A stretch of DNA of 8,586 nucleotides from Caldisericota bacterium (GCA_013152825.1 JAADFP010000025.1:1-8586); one strand, 5' to 3'; positions 1 through 6,476 are shown, counted from the stretch's first letter. Notes: generated by a model not told the origin, from the sequence alone. Translations and numbers: made by a program.

Positions 1-1
1 T

Positions 2-496
2 TTCCGCAGTGTTCTCTTGGAAGAAGGGTTAAGATATGATATAGTAGAAAGTGTTTTGGCTACTGGAGATGAGTCTCTCCAGGATGTATACCTGAAAGCC
101 GCGGCTTTAGGAAACCTTCAAAAAGAGGGAAGATTCTCGCAGATAATGACACCTTACAAAAGAATCGCAAATATACTTAAACAGGCAGAAGAAAAGCGTG
201 TTGCTGTTGGCATAGGCAAGGTGCAGGAAGAGCTTATCACGGAGAAAGCCGAGCAGGCATTGTGGGAAAAAACCCAGGCAATGCGCGCAGAAATCCCCCG
301 TTACCTGCAGGAAAGGGAGTATAATAAAATATTGCACTGTCTGATAGGGCTGAAGCCTTCCGTGGACATGTACTTTGACCAGGTGTTGATAATGGAGGAA
401 AACCCTTCCCGGAGAAGGAACCATCTCTCCATATTAAATGAAATTTACCGGATGTTTTCCCCTCTGGTTAACTTTTCCTTGCTCAGGGAAGAATAG
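2..496 (+). CDS. glyS: Glycyl-tRNA synthetase beta subunit, C-terminal part (5' truncated by window edge)
   Basis: The reading frame is open from the left edge, so only the last 164 codons are present. In the two-chain bacterial GlyRS (alpha2beta2), the beta chain binds tRNA-Gly and works with the alpha chain to make Gly-tRNA in the cytoplasm, releasing AMP and PPi. The visible part is the helical DALR-type anticodon-binding tail. It contains a YKRIANILKQ stretch and the family-typical ending: FDQVLIMEENPSRRRNHLSIL followed by a short helix and PLVNFSLL, which resembles the usual FDxVMVM...RxNRLxLL...DFSKL ending. The TTG at 17 is not the true start, because the frame and the similarity continue upstream to the window edge. 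The next gene follows after 17 nt, so glyS probably heads or sits within the same transcript as trpB2 and ppdK. Identity is fairly certain. Confidence 0.9.
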   Translation, partial: FRSVLLEEGLRYDIVESVLATGDESLQDVYLKAAALGNLQKEGRFSQIMTPYKRIANILKQAEEKRVAVGIGKVQEELITEKAEQALWEKTQAMRAEIPRYLQEREYNKILHCLIGLKPSVDMYFDQVLIMEENPSRRRNHLSILNEIYRMFSPLVNFSLLREE

Positions 497-500
497 AGAG

Positions 501-506
501 AAGGAG
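501..506 (+). promoter_or_regulatory. Ribosome binding site of trpB2
   Basis: AAGGAG lies 7 nt before the ATG at 514, in the 17-nt gap after glyS. It fixes the trpB2 start. No promoter fits in this gap, so the gene should be read from the glyS transcript. Confidence 0.75.
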
Positions 507-513
507 AGAAACT

Positions 514-1866
514 ATGGATAGAAAAATTTTTTTGCCTGAAAATGAAATACCCAGAGCCTGGTACAACTGTTTGCCCGATTTACCCAAACCCTTACCCCCG
601 GTTATCCATCCCGGGACAAAGAAACCGATTACACCCGATGATTTAGCCCCTATTTTTCCCATGTCCCTGATAGAGCAGGAAGTATCCTCCCAGAGATGGA
701 TTGATACCCCGGAGGAGATACTGGACAAATACCTCCTCTATCGTCCCACGCCTTTACACCGTGCACGTAACCTGGAGAAGGCCATCGGGACAAAAGCAAG
801 AATTTATTTTAAGAACGAATCTGTCTCCCCCCCTGGTTCTCACAAGCCCAACACCGCCATTGCCCAGGCCTACTATAATGCAAAAGAAGGGGTAAAAAGG
901 ATAGCCACAGAAACCGGGGCCGGACAGTGGGGTTCAGCCCTTGCCTTTGCCACCAAGATGTTCAACCTCCAGTGCACTATCTACATGGTAAAAATAAGTT
1001 ATGAACAAAAACCCTACCGGAGGCTTTTAGCCCAATCCTGGGGTGCCGAGATGATTCCTTCTCCCTCTAACAAGACCAATTTTGGCAGAAAGATGCTGGA
1101 GCAGGACCCCGATTGCCTGGGAAGCCTGGGAATTGCTATTTCCGAGGCAGTGGAGGATGCCGCAACACACGACGATACAAAGTATTCCCTGGGCAGTGTT
1201 TTGAACCATGTCCTCCTGCACCAGACAGTAGTAGGTCTGGAAACCATTAAGCAATTAAAGATGGTAGGGGAGAAGCCAGATGTGCTCATAGGCTGTGTAG
1301 GTGGAGGCAGCAACTTTGCCGGGCTTATTCTTCCTTTCCTGCCAGAGAAGTTATCAGGAGAAAACATAAAGTTCCTGGCGGTTGAACCGCGTGCCTGTCC
1401 TACCCTGACCAAGGGATTATATAAATATGATTTTGGTGATACTGCCTGCACCACGCCTCTCCTGAAAATGTATACGCTGGGACATGACTTTGTCCCTGCC
1501 CCTATCCACGCAGGAGGGCTAAGATATCACGGGGCGGCCCCCATAGTTTGTCACCTTTACAACCTGGGCATTATAGAGGCTGTTGCTTACTACCAGCAGG
1601 AAATATTCCAGGCAGCCCTGCTCTTTGCGCAAACTGAGGGCTTCCTTCCTGCCCCAGAAACAGCCCATGCTATAAAAGCGGCTATTGACGAAGCAAAGGA
1701 TGCTCCCGAAGGCAAAGTAATTGTCTATAATCATTCCGGCCATGGGCACTTTGATCTTTCCGCCTATGAGGCATACTTTGCCGGAAAACTGGAAGATTAC
1801 GAGTATCCGGAAGAAAAAATTAGGGAATCGCTTAAAAAACTACCCGAAATAGAATTAGGAGGTTAA
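514..1866 (+). CDS. trpB: TrpB2-type tryptophan synthase beta-like PLP enzyme
   Basis: This 450-residue cytoplasmic PLP enzyme belongs to the TrpB2 branch (TIGR01415/COG1350), which condenses indole with L-serine, or with O-phosphoserine in some archaeal members, to give tryptophan. The Schiff-base lysine is K111 in GSHKPNTA. The catalytic glutamate is E133 in ATETGAGQWG; the W in GAGQWG, where TrpB1 has H, is a TrpB2 hallmark. The phosphate-binding glycine loop GGGSNFAG starts at G263. The family C-terminal motif NHSGHGHFDLSAY is present. The roughly 75-residue N-terminal extension before YRPTPL, and the overall length, also fit TrpB2 rather than TrpB1 (about 400 aa). No trpA or other trp gene lies nearby, so a stand-alone indole-salvage role is inferred. 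The gene is flanked by glyS (17 nt) and ppdK (4 nt). Family assignment is strong; the physiological substrate is unknown. Confidence 0.93.
   Translation: MDRKIFLPENEIPRAWYNCLPDLPKPLPPVIHPGTKKPITPDDLAPIFPMSLIEQEVSSQRWIDTPEEILDKYLLYRPTPLHRARNLEKAIGTKARIYFKNESVSPPGSHKPNTAIAQAYYNAKEGVKRIATETGAGQWGSALAFATKMFNLQCTIYMVKISYEQKPYRRLLAQSWGAEMIPSPSNKTNFGRKMLEQDPDCLGSLGIAISEAVEDAATHDDTKYSLGSVLNHVLLHQTVVGLETIKQLKMVGEKPDVLIGCVGGGSNFAGLILPFLPEKLSGENIKFLAVEPRACPTLTKGLYKYDFGDTACTTPLLKMYTLGHDFVPAPIHAGGLRYHGAAPIVCHLYNLGIIEAVAYYQQEIFQAALLFAQTEGFLPAPETAHAIKAAIDEAKDAPEGKVIVYNHSGHGHFDLSAYEAYFAGKLEDYEYPEEKIRESLKKLPEIELGG
1857..1862 (+). promoter_or_regulatory. Ribosome binding site of ppdK inside the trpB2 3' end
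   Basis: AGGAGG lies 8 nt before the ppdK ATG and overlaps the last glycine codons of trpB2, whose stop is at 1864-1866. It fixes the ppdK start and implies co-transcription with, and probably translational coupling to, trpB2. Confidence 0.85.
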
Positions 1867-1870
1867 AAAA

Positions 1871-4582
1871 ATGGGAAAGTATGTTTATTTCTTCGGTGAT
1901 GGTTATGCAGACGGCGATGCTTCCATGAAAAATCTTCTGGGAGGCAAGGGAGCCAACCTGGCCGAAATGGCGCGGTTGGGGATACCCGTCCCTCCCGGTT
2001 TCACGATTACCACGGAAGTATGCACCTACTTCATGAAAACCAACGGCAAGTATCCGCCCAGCCTGGAAAAGGAAGTGGAGGAAGCATTAAAAAGAGTAGA
2101 GAAAATTACTGGCATGAGGTTTGGCGACCCCGATAATCCACTGCTATTTTCCGTACGTTCGGGCGCACGGATATCCATGCCAGGTATGATGGAAACAGTG
2201 CTTAATATAGGCCTGACCCAGGAGACGGCGCAGGGATTAATCAAGAAAAGCGGCGATGAAAGATTCGTTTATGATGCCTACCGCCGTCTTATCATGATGT
2301 ACTCTGATGTAGTCATGGAAAAAGCAAAAGGGATAGAGCCGGAAGGCGGCATAGGTATCCGGGAAAAACTGGAAGAAGAACTCAGCAAGATGAAAAAAGC
2401 TAAAGGGGTAGAGTACGACACAGAGCTTGAAGCAGAAGACCTAAAGAAGCTTTGTGAAATCTTCAAAAAGCGGGTAAAAGAGGTACTCAAAGAAGAATTC
2501 CCCGACGATGCCCATAAACAGCTCTGGGGAGCAATTTCTGCTGTCTTTTACTCCTGGAACGGTAAACGGGCCGTATCTTACAGAAAAATTGAAGGCATCC
2601 CTGACGAATGGGGCACTGCAGTAAATGTGCAGACAATGGTTTTCGGCAACATGGGAGAAAACTCTGCCACAGGGGTGGCTTTTACCAGGAACCCGGCCAC
2701 GGGCGAAAACGTATTCTACGGTGAATTCCTGGTCAATGCACAGGGAGAGGACGTGGTAGCAGGTATCCGCACCCCCCAGGCTATTAACGAAGCCTCCAAG
2801 AGCGAAGCTTCTAAGCATCTTCCCTCCCTGGAAGAGCTTATGCCGGAACTTTACCGGCAGCTGGTAGAGATAAAGAACAAGCTGGAGAAACATTACCGGG
2901 ACATGCAGGATATAGAGTTTACCATCCAGGATGGCAAACTTTACATTCTTCAGACACGTACCGGGAAAAGGAACGGCACCGCAGCCATAAGGATGGCAGT
3001 GGAGATGTGCCAGGAAGGGCTAATCAGCAAAGAAGAAGCAGTTATGAGGGTGCAGCCCATACAGCTGGACGAGCTTCTCCATCCCATGATAGATCCCGCA
3101 GCAGAAGCTAAAGCCAAAAAACTTGCCACCGGGCTTCCCGCAGGTCCCGGCGGTGCACACGGGCAGATTGTGTTTACTGCTGACGAGGCAGAAAGATGGG
3201 CCAAGGAAGGCAAAAAAGTTATCCTGGTTAGAAATGAAACCAGCCCGGAAGACGTACATGGCATGCACGCGGCAGAGGCAATCCTCACTGCTACTGGCGG
3301 TATGACTTCACATGCTGCCCTGGTAGCCAGGGGCTGGGGAAAATGCTGCATAGTAGGCGCTGGTGCACTGCAGATAGATGCCGCCACAAAAACCATGCGT
3401 GTGGACGGCAAAGTGCTGAAAGAAGGTGACTGGATAACCCTCAACGGGACAAAAGGGGTGGTCTACGAGGGTAAGCTGGGGCTCATCCCGGCAGATCCGG
3501 AAAAGAACGAGATTTATAAACACCTGATGAGGTGGGCTGACAGTATACGAAAGATAGGCGTTAGGACAAATGCTGATAACCCGCAGGATGCTACCACGGC
3601 CAGAAGGTTTGGTGCCGAGGGCATTGGACTCTGCCGTACAGAACACATGTTCTTTGGGCATGATAGAATCACTGCCATGCGGGAGATGATTCTTGCAGAC
3701 ACGGAGGAAGGCAGAAAGAAAGCCCTGGAAAAACTCCTTCCCTACCAGAAAAAGGACTTCATGGGCATCTTCGAAGCCATGGCAGGACTTCCCGTGACCA
3801 TCAGGACACTGGACCCCCCCCTGCATGAATTCCTGCCCCACGATGAGAAGAGCCAGAAGGAAGTAGCCCAGAAGCTGGGAATCTCTGCAGAAGAGGTAAA
3901 GGCAAAAGTTAACGCACTGCACGAGATGAATCCCATGCTGGGGCACAGGGGCTGCAGGCTGGGTATAACCTACCCTGAGATTACAGCCATGCAGGCACAG
4001 GCCATTATAGAAGCCGCCTGTGAACTGGCCAAGAAGGGGATCGAGGTATATCCGGAGATTATGATTCCCCTGGTAGGAACCAAGGCAGAACTGGAAAACC
4101 AGAAGAAAGTGGTAGATGAAGTCGCAAAAGAGGTTATGGCAAAGTACGGGGTGGAAGTAAAATACGCCGTGGGTACCATGATAGAAATCCCCCGTGCAGC
4201 ACTTACCGCGGATGAAATTGCTGAACATGCAGAGTTCTTCTCCTTTGGAACAAATGACCTGACCCAGTTGACCTACGGATTTAGCCGGGACGATGTGGGA
4301 AAATTCCTACCAGAATACATAGATAAAGGCATACTGCCCAAGGACCCCTTCCAGACCATTGACGTAAACGGGGTGGGAAAACTGGTAGAGATAGGGATTA
4401 AAAATGGCCGCTCCAAGAAAAAAGACCTCAAGGTCGGCATCTGTGGAGAACACGGTGGAGACCCTGAATCAGTTAAATTCTGCCACCGCGTAGGCATGAA
4501 CTACGTGAGCTGCTCTCCCTACCGGGTGCCCATAGCCAGGCTGGCTGCGGCCCATGCTGCCCTGGAAGAAAAAAAGAAGTGA
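1871..4582 (+). CDS. ppdK: Pyruvate, phosphate dikinase
   Basis: This 903-residue cytoplasmic enzyme interconverts pyruvate + ATP + Pi and PEP + AMP + PPi. In anaerobes it can run glycolytically (making ATP from PPi) or gluconeogenically. Domain order is complete. An N-terminal ATP-grasp half (about 15-390) contains GGKGANLAEM, SVRSGARISMPGMMETVLN and GEDVVAGIRTPQ, ending in DIEFTIQDGKLYILQTR. The phosphohistidine swivel domain (about 440-530) has the catalytic H481 in GGMTSHAALVARG. The C-terminal PEP/pyruvate TIM barrel (about 545-895) has GLCRTEHMFF, GHRGCRLG, SFGTNDLTQ and the catalytic C858 in CGEHGG. T479, two residues before H481, is the threonine phosphorylated by PDRP-type regulators in other PPDKs. 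No PDRP gene is in view. The protein is about 29 residues longer than the 874-aa Clostridium symbiosum enzyme, partly from a longer stretch around residues 305-320. The stop overlaps the next start. Confidence 0.97.
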   Translation: MGKYVYFFGDGYADGDASMKNLLGGKGANLAEMARLGIPVPPGFTITTEVCTYFMKTNGKYPPSLEKEVEEALKRVEKITGMRFGDPDNPLLFSVRSGARISMPGMMETVLNIGLTQETAQGLIKKSGDERFVYDAYRRLIMMYSDVVMEKAKGIEPEGGIGIREKLEEELSKMKKAKGVEYDTELEAEDLKKLCEIFKKRVKEVLKEEFPDDAHKQLWGAISAVFYSWNGKRAVSYRKIEGIPDEWGTAVNVQTMVFGNMGENSATGVAFTRNPATGENVFYGEFLVNAQGEDVVAGIRTPQAINEASKSEASKHLPSLEELMPELYRQLVEIKNKLEKHYRDMQDIEFTIQDGKLYILQTRTGKRNGTAAIRMAVEMCQEGLISKEEAVMRVQPIQLDELLHPMIDPAAEAKAKKLATGLPAGPGGAHGQIVFTADEAERWAKEGKKVILVRNETSPEDVHGMHAAEAILTATGGMTSHAALVARGWGKCCIVGAGALQIDAATKTMRVDGKVLKEGDWITLNGTKGVVYEGKLGLIPADPEKNEIYKHLMRWADSIRKIGVRTNADNPQDATTARRFGAEGIGLCRTEHMFFGHDRITAMREMILADTEEGRKKALEKLLPYQKKDFMGIFEAMAGLPVTIRTLDPPLHEFLPHDEKSQKEVAQKLGISAEEVKAKVNALHEMNPMLGHRGCRLGITYPEITAMQAQAIIEAACELAKKGIEVYPEIMIPLVGTKAELENQKKVVDEVAKEVMAKYGVEVKYAVGTMIEIPRAALTADEIAEHAEFFSFGTNDLTQLTYGFSRDDVGKFLPEYIDKGILPKDPFQTIDVNGVGKLVEIGIKNGRSKKKDLKVGICGEHGGDPESVKFCHRVGMNYVSCSPYRVPIARLAAAHAALEEKKK

Positions 4583-5079
4583 TGGAAGTAAAGACGGTTA
4601 AAATAAAAAACATCCCCGAGGGAGCAAACATCATCCTGGGGCAGAGCCACTTCATAAAGACTGTGGAGGATTTATACGAGGTAATAGTTACCTCTCTGCC
4701 CTCAGTAAAGTTCGGCATTGCCTTTGTGGAATCCTCGGGCGCCTGCCGGGTAAGAGGGGAGGGGAACGACGAGGTGCTAAAGAAGATTGCGCTGGGAAAT
4801 GCCCTGGAGATAGGCGCAGGCCATACGTTTTTAATCATACTGCAGGACGCTTATCCCATTAATGTATTAAATGCCGTAAAGATGGTGCCCGAGGTGTGCA
4901 GGATCTTCTGTGCCACGGCAAACCCAGTAGAAGTTATTGTGGCAGAGACAGAGCAGGGGCGAGGGATTTTAGGCGTGGTGGACGGGATGAAACCAAAGGG
5001 AATAGAGCAGGAAGAAGACATTAAATGGAGGAAAGCTCTGCTTAGAAAACTGGGATATAAGTTAGACTATAGACCTTAG
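4582..5079 (+). CDS. Adenosine-specific kinase family protein (PF04008)
   Basis: This 165-residue protein resembles the small family typified by Pyrobaculum PAE2307, named adenosine-specific kinase because the structure and assays indicated adenosine phosphorylation to AMP. Visible family marks are the ILGQSHFIKTVEDLYE segment near the N-terminus, the VKFGIAFVESSG strand with SGACRVRGEGND, AHGAGHTF-like IGAGHTFLI, DAYPINVLNAVK, CRIFCATANPVEVIVAE, the GRGILGVVDG loop (about 134-143) and the ending WRKALLRKLGYK. I chose ATG 4582, which shares one base with the ppdK stop (TGATG) and gives the expected MEVKTVKI start; a GTG at 4579 is possible. No good Shine-Dalgarno is present, so coupling to ppdK is likely. 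The last five residues (LDYRP) and the stop are encoded by a heptamer repeat array. Family assignment is good; the cellular role is less sure. Confidence 0.85.
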   Translation: MEVKTVKIKNIPEGANIILGQSHFIKTVEDLYEVIVTSLPSVKFGIAFVESSGACRVRGEGNDEVLKKIALGNALEIGAGHTFLIILQDAYPINVLNAVKMVPEVCRIFCATANPVEVIVAETEQGRGILGVVDGMKPKGIEQEEDIKWRKALLRKLGYKLDYRP

Positions 5080-5097
5080 ACTTGAGACTTTAGACAG
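5063..5097. repeat. Five tandem TAGACNN heptamers
   Basis: Five units start at 5063, 5070, 5077, 5084 and 5091: TAGACTA, TAGACCT, TAGACTT, GAGACTT, TAGACAG. The 7-bp period is exact and only one unit differs in its first five bases. The array begins within the adenosine kinase gene and contains its stop codon (TAG at 5077-5079). Degenerate heptamer arrays are known elsewhere as dispersed short tandem repeats, for example STRR in cyanobacteria. The function here is unknown. Confidence 0.75.
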
Positions 5098-5102
5098 GGG
5101 TA

Positions 5103-5130
5103 AGTGAAAAGTAAATAGTGAGCAGTAAGT
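5103..5130. repeat. Four tandem AGTRANN heptamers
   Basis: Four units start at 5103, 5110, 5117 and 5124: AGTGAAA, AGTAAAT, AGTGAGC, AGTAAGT. A looser TAGTAT follows. The period is again 7 bp, but the consensus differs from the first array 6 nt upstream. The two arrays together form an AT-rich block of heptamers leading into GC-rich hairpins. Confidence 0.65.
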
Positions 5131-5139
5131 TAGTATCCT

Positions 5140-5195
5140 ACCTGTGCGCTGTGCCTGCGCCGTTGCGCGGCAGGCAGGTGTCTGCACGCAGACAG
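5140..5195. repeat. GC-rich double hairpin, possible dispersed palindromic element
   Basis: Hairpin A pairs TGCCTGC (5152-5158) with GCAGGCA (5170-5176), with GC/GC closing further inside around a CGTTGC loop. ACC at 5140-5142 can also pair with GGT at 5177-5179. Hairpin B immediately follows: TGTCTG (5179-5184) pairs with CAGACA (5189-5194) around the tetraloop CACG. The composition is much more GC-rich than the flanking DNA. Only four T residues follow (5199-5202), so it would be a weak terminator for the upstream operon at best. It looks more like a REP/MITE-style element, which is inference from one copy. Confidence 0.55.
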
Positions 5196-5238
5196 AGATT
5201 TTCCGGCTATAACTTTATTAAAACGCATTGGTAAACTC

Positions 5239-5266
5239 TTGTTTTTGCTGAAACGTGTGCTATAAT
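5239..5266 (+). promoter_or_regulatory. Extended -10 promoter of the HU gene
   Basis: A perfect TATAAT at 5261-5266 is preceded by TG one base upstream (5258-5259), an extended -10. A weak -35, TTGTTT (5239-5244), lies 16 nt away. Transcription should start near 5272-5274, giving a leader of about 30 nt. This is the clearest sigma-70/A-type promoter in the window. Confidence 0.75.
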
Positions 5267-5289
5267 GGATTGCACGAATCAAAATGAAG

Positions 5290-5296
5290 GGAGGTG
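5290..5296 (+). promoter_or_regulatory. Strong ribosome binding site of HU
   Basis: GGAGGTG, a near-full anti-Shine-Dalgarno match, lies 7 nt before the ATG at 5304. It fixes the HU start and predicts high translation, as expected for an abundant nucleoid protein. Confidence 0.85.
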
Positions 5297-5303
5297 AACA
5301 AGT

Positions 5304-5573
5304 ATGAATAAGGCTGAGTTGGTAGAAAAAGTGGCAGAAGCAGTTTGCACAAAAAAGGAGGCAGAGGCAGCAGTAGATGCTATGATTACTGCTATTACCG
5401 ATGCCCTGAAGAAGGGTGAAGACGTGAGGCTTGTAGGTTTTGGTACATTCCAGGTCAGGAAAAGAGCAGCAAGAGAAGGAAGAAACCCCCGGACTGGTGC
5501 TACCCTTTCTATTCCGGCAAAGAAAGTTCCCGTGTTTAAGGCTGGCAAAACACTCAAAGACGCTGTTGCCTGA
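5304..5573 (+). CDS. hup: HU-family DNA-binding protein
   Basis: This 89-residue protein has the standard length of a bacterial HU. HU is a dimeric nucleoid protein that bends DNA with little sequence preference. The N-terminal helices (MNKAELVEKVAE, then the helix to about residue 37) build the dimer. GEDVRLVGFGTFQVRKRAAREGRNPRTG (about 39-66) is the HU/IHF signature, and P63 in GRNPRTG is the proline that intercalates in DNA kinks. The C-terminal helix follows KVPVFKAGKTLKDAV. HU is preferred over IHF because of the homodimer-like sequence and absence of IHF-specific features, and because no partner gene is near. It has its own promoter, strong ribosome site and terminator, so it is monocistronic between two operons. 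Confidence 0.96.
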   Translation: MNKAELVEKVAEAVCTKKEAEAAVDAMITAITDALKKGEDVRLVGFGTFQVRKRAAREGRNPRTGATLSIPAKKVPVFKAGKTLKDAVA

Positions 5574-5589
5574 TTATCTTCTTTGTTTT

Positions 5590-5634
5590 AAAAAGGGCAA
5601 TTCTCGAAGGGAAAACTTCGGGGTTGCCTTTTTT
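5590..5634 (+). terminator. Intrinsic terminator after HU, possibly bidirectional
   Basis: GGGCAA (5595-5600) pairs with TTGCCT (5624-5629, one G-U). An inner stem pairs CGAAG (5605-5609) with CTTCG (5616-5620) around a six-base loop, with partly paired bases between. A run of six T (5629-5634) follows on the + strand. A run of A before the stem (5590-5594) pairs with those T and would form a T-tract on the - strand, so it could also act in reverse, although no - strand gene is present. Confidence 0.9.
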
Positions 5635-5636
5635 AA

Positions 5637-5665
5637 TTGATTTTTATATTATTTTTTGCTATTTT
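5637..5665 (+). promoter_or_regulatory. Candidate promoter of the Memo operon, giving a leaderless mRNA
   Basis: TTGATT (5637-5642) is followed after 17 nt by TATTTT (5660-5665), with an extended -10 TG at 5657-5658. Transcription would start about 5672, the A of the Memo ATG. An alternative pair is TTGCCT (5624-5629, overlapping the terminator arm) and TATTAT (5647-5652), also 17 nt apart, with a start near 5659. Both leave almost no leader, and no Shine-Dalgarno is visible. The region is AT-rich, so chance matches are possible. Confidence 0.45.
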
Positions 5666-5671
5666 TAGACG

Positions 5672-6475
5672 ATGTTGAGGCAGGCTAAATTTGCGGGTGA
5701 TTTCTATCCAAGCGATATTTTTACCTTGCAGGACTCCATTGGAAATCTCCTGTTAAAAGGTGCGCCCCGGCAACGGGTGAAGGGAGCTATTGTGCCGCAC
5801 GCCGGGTACCTTTTTGCCGGCAAAGTATATGCAGCAGTCTACTCCCGTATTGAGGTTCCCTCTAAAGTTGTACTATTAGGCCCTAATCATAAGGGGGAAG
5901 GGCCTCTATCTTCTATCTGGGATAAAGGAGCCTGGGAAACTCCCCTGGGGAAAGTGAAGGTTGACGAGGATATTGCAGATGCACTGCTTTCCTATTCCAG
6001 ATTCTTAGAGGTAGATAGGCGTTCTCACGAAGAGGAGTATTCGCTTGAAGTGCAGCTTCCTTTCCTGCAGTACATTAATCCCCAAGTAGAAATTGTTCCC
6101 ATACTCCTCTCCCCCTCTGATTACGAAGTGTACCAGGACATGGCCGACGCACTTAGTAATGTAGGGAAAGAATGGGGAGAAAATATCCTGTTTCTGGCCA
6201 CCACGGACTTTACCAAGTACCAGTCCCAGGAAGAAGCTGAACAAAATGACCGGTTGAACCTGGAAATCTTTGCACACCTGGATGACCTGCTATTGCTGGA
6301 GAGGATGGGAAACAACCAGATAGATATGTGCGGTTATGTACCCGTAATCGTGAATATTTTAGCCTGCAAGGCACTGGGCGCAAAAAGGGGCGAAATCTTA
6401 TCGTACTCTACAAGCGGGGAAGCCACCGGATACTACGAGGAGGTAGTAGGGTATGGAGGTATTGTAATAAAGTGA
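5672..6475 (+). CDS. amrB: Memo-family protein (AmmeMemoRadiSam system protein B)
   Basis: This 267-residue cytoplasmic protein has the usual length and the open-and-shut motifs of the MEMO1/AmrB family, which is structurally related to class III extradiol dioxygenases. It opens with RQAKFAGDFYP. Predicted metal ligands, by correspondence with human MEMO1 H49, H81 and C244, are H43 in VPHAGYLFAG, H73 in LGPNHKG and C220 in DMCGYVPV. HEEEYSLEVQLPFLQ (H119) is also typical. The usual DxxHY motif reads DFTKY here, so K182 replaces a histidine conserved in relatives. The biochemical role of the bacterial protein is not established; it often co-occurs with an AMMECR1 protein and a radical SAM enzyme, neither visible here. 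The start ATG has no Shine-Dalgarno, but the family similarity begins right at its first residues. The adenosyltransferase gene starts 1 nt after the stop. Confidence 0.92.
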   Translation: MLRQAKFAGDFYPSDIFTLQDSIGNLLLKGAPRQRVKGAIVPHAGYLFAGKVYAAVYSRIEVPSKVVLLGPNHKGEGPLSSIWDKGAWETPLGKVKVDEDIADALLSYSRFLEVDRRSHEEEYSLEVQLPFLQYINPQVEIVPILLSPSDYEVYQDMADALSNVGKEWGENILFLATTDFTKYQSQEEAEQNDRLNLEIFAHLDDLLLLERMGNNQIDMCGYVPVIVNILACKALGAKRGEILSYSTSGEATGYYEEVVGYGGIVIK

Positions 6476-6476
6476 T

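Noticed and set aside
826..833. Run of seven C in trpB2 as a possible frameshift or phase-variation site (a similar run occurs in ppdK near 3816-3822)
   Set aside because: Both genes read through intact in the conserved frame, and the encoded motifs (SPPGSHK; LDPPLHEF) are normal, so there is no sign of slippage.
1014..1454. Open frame on the - strand opposite trpB2 (146 codons)
   Set aside because: It lies inside a conserved PLP-enzyme gene; its product has no motif and low-complexity Pro/Ser content, so it is a shadow frame.
3308..4228. Long open frame on the - strand opposite ppdK (306 codons)
   Set aside because: It is fully covered by the well-conserved ppdK gene. The translation is cysteine- and histidine-rich with no recognisable domain and no ribosome site, as expected of an antisense shadow.
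5140..5203. Intrinsic terminator of the ppdK operon
   Set aside because: The hairpins are strong, but only four T follow, after a GAGA spacer. I kept the structure as a repeat/palindrome instead of calling it a terminator.
5440..5640. + strand frame overlapping HU and its terminator
   Set aside because: It is out of frame with HU, runs through the terminator hairpin, and has no ribosome site or similarity.
5575..5671. Cobalamin riboswitch upstream of the Memo-corrinoid operon
   Set aside because: Only about 37 nt lie between the HU terminator and the Memo ATG, far too short for a B12 riboswitch, and no B12-box-like sequence was seen.
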